Shown in pieces: positions 58,062 to 64,000 of a DNA stretch of 64,000 bases. The notes under the pieces are model-generated. The model searched no databases. It was not told where the DNA came from and saw only the letters and a list, made by a program, of their open reading frames with translations. How positions within the stretch are numbered: the stretch's first letter is position 1; each line of letters begins with the position of its first letter. The position numbers were made by a program, and so were the translations under genes. The stretch is taken from positions 1-64,000 of the forward strand of contig NZ_JABEQE010000006.1 in the NCBI RefSeq assembly GCF_014174375.1, written 5' to 3'. The stretch comes from Gluconacetobacter asukensis. GTDB lineage: Bacteria; Pseudomonadota; Alphaproteobacteria; Acetobacterales; Acetobacteraceae.

Positions 58062-58457
58062 ATGCAGCTTTCATCTGCCACCCACATGCTCTCCGCAGCC
58101 CGTGCGGAGGCGGAGCGGCTGGGCGTCGTTGTGTGCGTGTCCATTGTGGACGCGGCGGCTTACCCGGTTGCCTTCCTGCGCATGGATGGACTCGCGCTCG
58201 GCTGCATCGACGTTTGCAACAAGAAGGCCAAGACCGCCGCGCTGTTCCATATGGACAGCGCGGATTTCGCCCTGGTTGCCTGCCCGGGCGGAGGGGCCTA
58301 TTCCCTGGAGCAGACCAATGGTGGCCTGACCAGCTTTGGCGGCGGGCTGACCATACGCGACGGGAGCGGGGGCGTAATCGGCGGCATCGGCGTTTCCGGC
58401 GCCAGTACGGAAGACGATATCGCCATTGCCCGTGTCGCCCTGGCTGCCTTTTCGTAA
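58062..58457 (+). CDS. DUF336 (GlcG/HbpS-like) protein, cytoplasmic
   Basis: A 131-aa protein without a signal peptide, second DUF336 member in the window. Motifs: ARAEAERLGVVVCVSIVDAAAYPVAFLRMDG, CNKKAKTAALFHMDS, GGGLTIRDGSGGVIGGIGVSGASTEDDIAIARVAL. GAGGT precedes ATG 58062. It lies between an IclR regulator and an MFS transporter and may be co-transcribed with the latter. Function is unknown; GlcG-like proteins often accompany catabolic genes. Confidence 0.82.
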   Translation: MQLSSATHMLSAARAEAERLGVVVCVSIVDAAAYPVAFLRMDGLALGCIDVCNKKAKTAALFHMDSADFALVACPGGGAYSLEQTNGGLTSFGGGLTIRDGSGGVIGGIGVSGASTEDDIAIARVALAAFS

Positions 58458-58484
58458 AATATACCAGAATCCTGGACTGATCCG

Positions 58485-59705
58485 ATGTCGACAGAGATGA
58501 TTCCGGACGGGCACGGCATTGCCCGAATCCCGCCGCCGCATGGCGCGGCCCTGGCTTTCCTGACGCTGACATTCGGCACATTCGTTGTCGGAACCGGCGA
58601 GTTTGCGATCATGGGGATGCTGCCCCAGTTCGCCTCGTCGCTCCATGTGTCGGAATCCCAGGCCGGCTATGCCATTACGGCCTATGCGCTGGGGGTGGTG
58701 GTCGGCGCGCCGCTCTTCACCATTCTCGGTGCCCGCCTGTCACGTCGGGAGCTTCTGCTGGCGCTGTTCGTCTTTTTCTGCTGCGGGAATTTTCTGAGCA
58801 TCCTGATGCCGACCCCGGCCCTGGTCGATGGTGCGCGCTTTATCGCCGGCTTGCCGCATGGCGCGTTGTTCGGGATTTCGGCGCTGATCGGCGCCTCGAT
58901 GGTCGATCGCTCGCGGCGGGGCTGGGCGGTTGGCCGGGTGCTGTCGGGCATTGCGATCGCGACGCTGATCGGGGCGCCGTTTTCGACCTTCGCCGCCGAT
59001 CATCTCGGCTGGCGGGTGGCCTATGCCGTGATCGGGCTGGCGGGGGCCGTGACCCTGCTGGGCGTGTTGCGGTATATTCCGGCGGACAAGCCTGATCGTG
59101 CCGTGACGCCGCTGGGGGAGTTGCAGGGGCTGGCCAATGCGCAGGTCCTGCTGACGCTGCTGACGGCGGCCATCGGCTTTGGCGGCATGTTCACGCTCTA
59201 CACCTTCCTGACCAGCATCCTGCATAATGTGACGCAGGTCCCGGAATGGATGGTCATGGTCTATATGGTGGTCTGGGGCGCGGGCATGCTGGCGGGCGCG
59301 AATGTCGGGGCCTGGATTGTCGACCGCAACCTGAATGCGGCCGTGCTGGTCGCGCTGGTCGGCAGTATTGCCACCATGCTGGTCCTGCCGTTCGTCCTGC
59401 ACAGCCGCATCGGCCTGATGGCCGATGTCTTTCTGGTGCCGACCTTCTTCAATGCGCTGGGGCCGGCATTGCAGACGCGATTGATGGATTTTGCCGGCAA
59501 CGCGCAGACCCTGGCCGCGTCGCTCAACCATTCCGCGTTCAATATCGCGAACGCGCTCGGCGCCGTGCTGGGCAGCGTGCTGCTGGCCCATCAATTCGGC
59601 TATGGCGCGCTTGGCATGGGTGGAGCCCTGCTGTCCGTGGGCGGGCTGCTGGTTTATCTGGTGGCGCTGTTTGCTCTGAAGGTGCGGAACGCCCAATCCG
59701 CGTAA
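58485..59705 (+). CDS. MFS transporter, AraJ/YdhP-like (DHA1)
   Basis: A 406-aa protein with 12 predicted helices. The first helix (LTFGTFVVGTGEFAIMGMLPQFASSLHVSESQAGYAITAYALGVVVGAP) and the loop ARLSRRELLLALFVFF are those of the AraJ/YdhP/sugar-efflux branch. LNHSAFNIANALGAVLG in the second half is also typical. It probably exports small molecules. It lies 27 bp after the DUF336 gene. Confidence 0.87.
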   Translation: MSTEMIPDGHGIARIPPPHGAALAFLTLTFGTFVVGTGEFAIMGMLPQFASSLHVSESQAGYAITAYALGVVVGAPLFTILGARLSRRELLLALFVFFCCGNFLSILMPTPALVDGARFIAGLPHGALFGISALIGASMVDRSRRGWAVGRVLSGIAIATLIGAPFSTFAADHLGWRVAYAVIGLAGAVTLLGVLRYIPADKPDRAVTPLGELQGLANAQVLLTLLTAAIGFGGMFTLYTFLTSILHNVTQVPEWMVMVYMVVWGAGMLAGANVGAWIVDRNLNAAVLVALVGSIATMLVLPFVLHSRIGLMADVFLVPTFFNALGPALQTRLMDFAGNAQTLAASLNHSAFNIANALGAVLGSVLLAHQFGYGALGMGGALLSVGGLLVYLVALFALKVRNAQSA

Positions 59706-59722
59706 GGACTGGCGGGCGCTCA

Positions 59723-60238
59723 TTACTCCAGGGCGGCCGCCATCTCTGCCAGTCTGGCGACCGTGTTCATGTTGCGCGCGGTTCCGGTCTTTTCGCTGAG
59801 GATGCGCAGGCGGGTTGTCGCCATGCCGTTGGGGTAGAAGACGAACAATGCGCGTGGTCCCAGGCGGATCTGTTCGTCTTTCATGCCCGTGACGCCGTCC
59901 ATGGGATCGGCCGGCAGGGGGGTGTCGACGAACAGGGCCATGACGCGATTGCCCGGCATGTCGCGGAACGGGTTGCGTGCCACAACATCCGCGATTTCGG
60001 ACGCGGTTCGGACGATCACGCCCACGCGCTTGCCGCAATAATCCTGTAGCCGGTCCTCGAGCGCTGTCCGCACATGTTCTTCGGGTCTGTCGCTGTGGAA
60101 GACGACGTTGCCGCTGGCGATATAGGTTTGCACGCGCGCGAGCCCGGCCGCCGTGCAGAGTTCGGCCAGGGTGGTCATCGGCAGTTTTCCGGTGCCGCCG
60201 ACATTTACCGCCCGCAGCAGGGCAACATAGGCTGTCAT
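59723..60238 (-). CDS. DUF1697 protein
   Basis: A 171-aa cytoplasmic protein with the family start AYVALLRAVNVGGTGKLPMTTLAELCTAAGLARVQTYIASGNVVF and the later VIVRTASEIADVVARNPF and LFVFYPNGMATTRLRI. Function of the family is unknown. It lies 13 bp downstream of an MFS gene on the same strand. Confidence 0.85.
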   Translation of the reverse strand: MTAYVALLRAVNVGGTGKLPMTTLAELCTAAGLARVQTYIASGNVVFHSDRPEEHVRTALEDRLQDYCGKRVGVIVRTASEIADVVARNPFRDMPGNRVMALFVDTPLPADPMDGVTGMKDEQIRLGPRALFVFYPNGMATTRLRILSEKTGTARNMNTVARLAEMAAALE

Positions 60239-60251
60239 GCGTTTTCCCTCG

Positions 60252-61463
60252 TCAGGACCGGGCTACCCGGCGCAGCCATGCGGCGGCGGCCAGTGCCGCG
60301 CCCAGCAGCAGGAGCGTGAAGCTGGCGACCCCGTTCCATCCCAAGCCGGACCACCACCAGCCGCCGACCGACCCGGCGATGCTGGAGCCCAGATAATAGG
60401 CCAGCAGATAGAGCGAGGTTGCATGCCCGCGGTCGGTGCGCGCCAGGCGCCCCACCCAGCCGCTGGCGATGGCGTGGGCGGTGAAGAAGCCGATCGTGAG
60501 GAATACGATGCCGAGGAAGATGATTGGCAGGGCGGGCGCCAGGGTCAGCACGATGCCGGCGGCCATGATCAGGATGCCGGCCGTGAGCACGCGTCCGCGC
60601 CCCATGCGGTCGGACAGCGCGCCCGCGACCGACGAGGACACGATGCCGAACACATAGACCGAAAAGATCAGGCCCAGCCTGGTCTGGTCCAGATTATAGG
60701 GCGGGGCCATCAGCCGGTAGCCGGCATAGTTGAAGATGGTGACGAACGTGCCCATCACCGTGAAGCCAATGGCGTAGAGTGCCGGCAGCGCCGGGTCCCG
60801 CAGATGGCGTGCCCAGGCCTCGGCATGGTGACGGGTGCTCAGCCCCGGCCGGCGGACGAAATTGCGCGAGGGCGGCAGCAGCGCCAGGAAGCCCAGTGCG
60901 GCGAGCAGTCCGGCGGCGCCGATGATGGTCATGGCGGCGCGCCAGGACAGCGCGTCGGTCAGGATGCCGGTGCCGACCCGGCCGATCATGCCGCCGAAGG
61001 CGGTGCCGGCGACATACAGGCCCATGGCCAGGCCCAGTTCGCCGGGATGGATCTCCTCGGCCAGGTAGGTCATCGCCACCGCCGGCACGCCGCCCAGCAC
61101 GAAGCCCTCGGCCATGCGGGCCGCCAGCAGGGCCGGCCAGACCGGTGCCCAGGCGGCGACGATGTTCAGCAGCGCCGACAGGATCATGGACAGGGTCATG
61201 ATCTCGCACCGGCCGATGCGCTCGGACAGGGCGGCGGCGAGCAGGATGGCGATGGCGAGCGCGCTGGTGGAGAGCGAGAGGGAGAGCGAACTGCTGGCGG
61301 CGCCGATGGCGAACTGGCTGGAGAAGGCCGGCAGCAGCGGCTGCACGCAATAGAGCAGCGAGAAGGTGGCGAAGCCCGCCAGGAACAGGGCCAGTCCGGC
61401 GCGCCGATAGGCCGGGCTGGCGCGGGTGATGAACGTGCCGGCATCCGCCGGAGCAAAGGGCAT
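60252..61463 (-). CDS. MFS transporter, YnfM-like
   Basis: A ~403-aa protein with 12 predicted helices. The start ALFLAGFATFSLLYCVQPLLPAFSSQF is diagnostic of the YnfM group of putative exporters. MAEGFVLGGVPAVAMTYLAEEIHPGELG and ALSDRMGRGRVL follow. The frame is open to 61574, but the residues before ATG 61463 are not family-like. The native substrate is unknown. Confidence 0.86.
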   Translation of the reverse strand: MPFAPADAGTFITRASPAYRRAGLALFLAGFATFSLLYCVQPLLPAFSSQFAIGAASSSLSLSLSTSALAIAILLAAALSERIGRCEIMTLSMILSALLNIVAAWAPVWPALLAARMAEGFVLGGVPAVAMTYLAEEIHPGELGLAMGLYVAGTAFGGMIGRVGTGILTDALSWRAAMTIIGAAGLLAALGFLALLPPSRNFVRRPGLSTRHHAEAWARHLRDPALPALYAIGFTVMGTFVTIFNYAGYRLMAPPYNLDQTRLGLIFSVYVFGIVSSSVAGALSDRMGRGRVLTAGILIMAAGIVLTLAPALPIIFLGIVFLTIGFFTAHAIASGWVGRLARTDRGHATSLYLLAYYLGSSIAGSVGGWWWSGLGWNGVASFTLLLLGAALAAAAWLRRVARS

Positions 61464-61583
61464 GAGGGCGTCCGATCGAGGGGTCAGAACATGGTCGTCG
61501 GAGGCTGTTTGAAAAAAGGCGGTGCTGGCAAGCCCTGTGCGCGTTTTTCGGGGCTGGGGGCAGCCGGACGGCAAGGCTGGTCT

Positions 61584-61612
61584 CGGCAGTCCCCCGAAAA
61601 CGGGGACTGCCG
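61584..61612 (-). terminator. Hairpin downstream of adenine deaminase
   Basis: Stem cggcagtcccc/ggggactgccg around ccgaaaac, 58 bp after the ade stop. A gaggctgtttgaaaaa arm similar to the repeat ends at 5392 lies nearby at 61501-61516. Confidence 0.55.
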
Positions 61613-61669
61613 GGCGGCGTCAATTTCGCGCGAGCCACCGATGGTGGGGTAGTCGGGCCTGCTTTGGAT

Positions 61670-63379
61670 TCAGCCGATGACTGCCATCCGGCCGACATCG
61701 ACCAGCCCGTGATCGGTGATTTTCAGGTGCGGCACCACCGGCAGGGGCAGGAAGGCCAGTTGCAGGAATGGTTCTTCCAGCGTCACGCCCATGTCCCGCG
61801 TTGCGGCGCGCAGGATTTCCAGTTGCGTGCGCACGGTCTCGAAAGGTGCGTCGCTCATCAGGCCGGCGATCGGCAGGGGCAGTTCGGCGCGGATCGCTCT
61901 GTTCTCGACGATCACGAAGCCGCCGCCGATTTCGGCCAGGCGGTTGACCGCCATTGCCATGTCCGCATCATCGACGCCGACGACGCAGATATTATGCGCG
62001 TCATGCCCGACCGAGGACGCCAGTGCCCCGTCGCGCAGCCCGAAGCCGCGCACGAAGCCCCGGCCGATATTGCCGTTCAGCCCGTGCCGCGCCACGACCG
62101 CGACCTTGGCGATGTCGCGGGGGATGTCGGGGAGTGTTTGGCCGTCCGCTTCGGGCAGGTCGAGGGTCAGGAACTCGGTGATGATCTGGCCGGGGATGAT
62201 GCCCATGACCGGGCGGGCGGTGCCGCTGCCGGGTACCATGAAATCGTCCGCTGTTGCCGGCCGGTTCAGGAGGACGCTGTTGCGCCCGGGGGCGGCGATG
62301 GGCTGGCGCTGGTCCAGCGCCGGTGCGATCGGCCGGCCGCCGGCCAGCACGTCCGAGACCGTGCAGCGTTCCAGATCGTCGAGGAAGACGATGTCGGCGC
62401 GTTTGCCCGGTGCCAGCATGCCGCGATCGGTCAGACCGAAGGCGCGTGCTGCCGTGAGGCTGGCGGCGCGGTAGGCGGCCAGGGGCGGCACGCCGCGCGC
62501 GATGGCGCTGCGGATCAGGAAGTCGATATGGCCTTCATGCGCGATTTCCAGCGGGTTGCGGTCGTCGGTGCAGAAGGCGAGGAACGGCGAGGTTTCGACC
62601 GTCAGCAGCGGGGCCAGCGCCGCCAGATCCTTGCAGACCGAGCCTTCGCGGATCAGCACGATCATGCCCTTGCGGATCTTCTCCAGGGCCTCGTCGGCGC
62701 GGGTGGCCTCGTGATCGGTCGAGATGCCGCCCGACAGGTAGCCGTTCAGCTTCTTGCCGCGCATCAGCGGCGCGTGGCCGTCGATATGGCGGCCGGCGAA
62801 GGCGGCCAGCTTGTCCATGCAGTCGGGCGCGCCGGACAGCACGCCGGGCATGTTCATGAATTCCGCCAGGCCGATGACCTTGGGGTGGTTCATCAATGGC
62901 GTCAGGTCGTCCGCCATCAGGACGGCGCCCGAGGTTTCGACCGGCGAGGAGGGGACGCAGCTCGACAGATTGACCCGCAGGTCCATCACCATGCGGCTGG
63001 CGGCGTCGAGGAAATAGCGCAGTGCCGGTACGCCCAGCACGTTTGCCATTTCGTGCGGATCGCAGATCGCGGTCGTGACGCCGTGCGGGAGCACGCAGCG
63101 TTCGAACTCGAAGGGTGTGACCAGCGAGGATTCGACATGCAGGTGGGTGTCGATGAAGCCGGGCACGACGATGCGGCCGCGCCCGTCGAGCACATTGGGG
63201 CCGTCGTACCGGTCCAGAGTGCCGACGATGGTGTCGCCGCAGATTGCGATATCGGTGTCGATCAGCGCGCCGGTCACCAGATCGAACAGCCGGACGTCGC
63301 GGACGACCAGATCCGGTGGTTCCTGGCCGCTGCCCTGGCGAATGCGGCGGGCGATCAGGTCGGGAGAGATGCTTGCCAT
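61670..63379 (-). CDS. ade: Adenine deaminase
   Basis: A 569-aa amidohydrolase that converts adenine to hypoxanthine and ammonia for purine salvage. Metal-binding motifs are [46 protein letters not shown] and later [47 protein letters not shown] and the C-terminal [24 protein letters not shown] are family-specific. The start is ATG 63379 (GTG 63394 is also in frame). An MFS gene ends 35 bp upstream on the same strand, possibly supplying the substrate. Confidence 0.94.
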   Translation of the reverse strand: MASISPDLIARRIRQGSGQEPPDLVVRDVRLFDLVTGALIDTDIAICGDTIVGTLDRYDGPNVLDGRGRIVVPGFIDTHLHVESSLVTPFEFERCVLPHGVTTAICDPHEMANVLGVPALRYFLDAASRMVMDLRVNLSSCVPSSPVETSGAVLMADDLTPLMNHPKVIGLAEFMNMPGVLSGAPDCMDKLAAFAGRHIDGHAPLMRGKKLNGYLSGGISTDHEATRADEALEKIRKGMIVLIREGSVCKDLAALAPLLTVETSPFLAFCTDDRNPLEIAHEGHIDFLIRSAIARGVPPLAAYRAASLTAARAFGLTDRGMLAPGKRADIVFLDDLERCTVSDVLAGGRPIAPALDQRQPIAAPGRNSVLLNRPATADDFMVPGSGTARPVMGIIPGQIITEFLTLDLPEADGQTLPDIPRDIAKVAVVARHGLNGNIGRGFVRGFGLRDGALASSVGHDAHNICVVGVDDADMAMAVNRLAEIGGGFVIVENRAIRAELPLPIAGLMSDAPFETVRTQLEILRAATRDMGVTLEEPFLQLAFLPLPVVPHLKITDHGLVDVGRMAVIG

Positions 63380-63413
63380 GTCGTTCTTAAGCACGGACAG
63401 GCGAGGTCGTCCA

Positions 63414-64000
63414 TTATATCCGTGTGGCGTCCTGCCCGGCGAGCGGAAGGGCGGGGTCGGGTGACGGGCGCGGGGTCGTGACGTCGGGCATGGCCCACAA
63501 CGCGGCGCCGCCCGCCAGGGCCGTGGCGATCACGTACAATGCGGGGGCGCGCGGATCGTGCCCCACCAAGGCCGAGACGCAGGCCGGTGTCAGGCCGCCG
63601 AAGACCGCGTAGGAGAGGTTGTAGGAGAAGGACAGGCCGGAGAAGCGGATCGCCGGGGGGAAGGCCCGCACCATCGCGATCGGCACCAGGCTGACATAGC
63701 CGGCGCCGATCCCCGCCAGGGCGGCCAGTGCCGGGAACCATGACGGATGGGCCGGGGCCACCGCATACAGCCCCCAGGCGCCGGCGACCAGCAGGGCGAT
63801 GACCGGCGGGATGACGCCGCGCAGGCCCCAGCGGTCGGTCGCCGCCCCGATCGCCACGGCGGCGATGGTGATGGTCAGCGTGGCGATCAGGCTGGCCTGC
63901 ATGGTGCTGGTGGCGGAGAAACCGTGCAGGCTCTGCAGCAGGGCGGGCATCATGAGCAGCAGGACGACGATGGCGGCGGTCAGCGTCCAGGTGCCGATCA
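63414..64000 (-). CDS. MFS transporter, MHS-like, truncated by the window end
   Basis: The C-terminal ~195 residues of a transporter; the frame stays open through the window end and its start is outside. The visible part has a cytoplasmic loop motif ([14 protein letters not shown]), [34 protein letters not shown] and several helices. This pattern is that of the metabolite:H+ symporter (ProP/KgtP/CitA) group. Position upstream of ade hints at nucleobase or related uptake but does not show it. Confidence 0.8.
   Translation of the reverse strand, partial: IGTWTLTAAIVVLLLMMPALLQSLHGFSATSTMQASLIATLTITIAAVAIGAATDRWGLRGVIPPVIALLVAGAWGLYAVAPAHPSWFPALAALAGIGAGYVSLVPIAMVRAFPPAIRFSGLSFSYNLSYAVFGGLTPACVSALVGHDPRAPALYVIATALAGGAALWAMPDVTTPRPSPDPALPLAGQDATRI

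Noticed and set aside
61664-63481. 605-aa plus-strand frame
   Set aside because: It is antisense to adenine deaminase and has no domain content.
1-64000. CRISPR array, prophage or complete insertion sequence
   Set aside because: No regularly spaced direct repeats, transposase, integrase or phage structural genes were seen in any frame.

Overview
The window is GC-rich chromosomal DNA from an acetic acid bacterium (Acetobacteraceae, Alphaproteobacteria). The strongest pointer is a three-gene set at 45.8-49.5 kb that I recognise as the membrane-bound fructose dehydrogenase (small, cytochrome c and FAD subunits, in that order), an enzyme of acetic acid bacteria. Other support comes from DUF336 proteins, a NodT-type RND efflux set and a cobalamin riboswitch in front of metE. 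The genus cannot be fixed from the sequence alone. I see no prophage, CRISPR array or complete insertion sequence.

Layout. 0.1-2.9 kb: D-Ala-D-Ala ligase (ddl) divergent from a MocR-type regulator, with a 10-bp inverted repeat between them. 2.9-7.7 kb: a sulfide/persulfide detoxification module, with persulfide dioxygenase, a sulfurtransferase-SQR fusion and a TauE/SafE permease on the minus strand, and a 1-Cys peroxiredoxin and an ArsR/BigR-like regulator without cysteine on the plus strand. 7.7-14.9 kb: an RND efflux operon with a divergent AraC regulator. 15.1-18.2 kb: two glutathione S-transferases, a TetR regulator and a LysE-type exporter. 18.3-22.5 kb: a chemoreceptor, tRNA-Asn and a Tat-exported solute-binding protein. 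22.5-28.1 kb: gabD with an IclR regulator, thiolase with a TetR regulator, and two lipoproteins.

28.2-42.6 kb is the most distinctive block. A minus-strand operon (TonB-dependent receptor, GH36-like, GH27 and GH35 glycosidases) faces a plus-strand set made of a DeoR regulator, a BadF-family sugar kinase, an AgaS-type sugar-phosphate isomerase/deaminase, an AgaZ/GatZ-type protein, a FucP-type permease and an N-acetylhexosamine-6-phosphate deacetylase. The parts form a complete PTS-independent route from alpha-GalNAc/beta-Gal-containing glycans to tagatose phosphates. The same 10-bp tandem repeat lies in front of both operons, so the DeoR protein probably controls them together.

42.6-45.7 kb: an RHH protein with an SPFH protein, metF, and an ArsR-methyltransferase fusion. 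45.8-52.5 kb: fdhSCL, an AT-rich gap, an OprB porin and an exported DUF336 protein. 52.5-55.5 kb: cobalamin riboswitch and metE. A 31-bp motif in front of the riboswitch is almost identical to the one in front of the ArsR-methyltransferase/metF operon, which suggests a small methionine regulon. 55.5-64 kb: amino-acid permease, IclR regulator, DUF336 protein, three MFS transporters (the last cut by the window end), a DUF1697 protein and adenine deaminase.

Assignments rest on reading the protein sequences and motifs by eye. No database search was run, and statements about families are from general knowledge.
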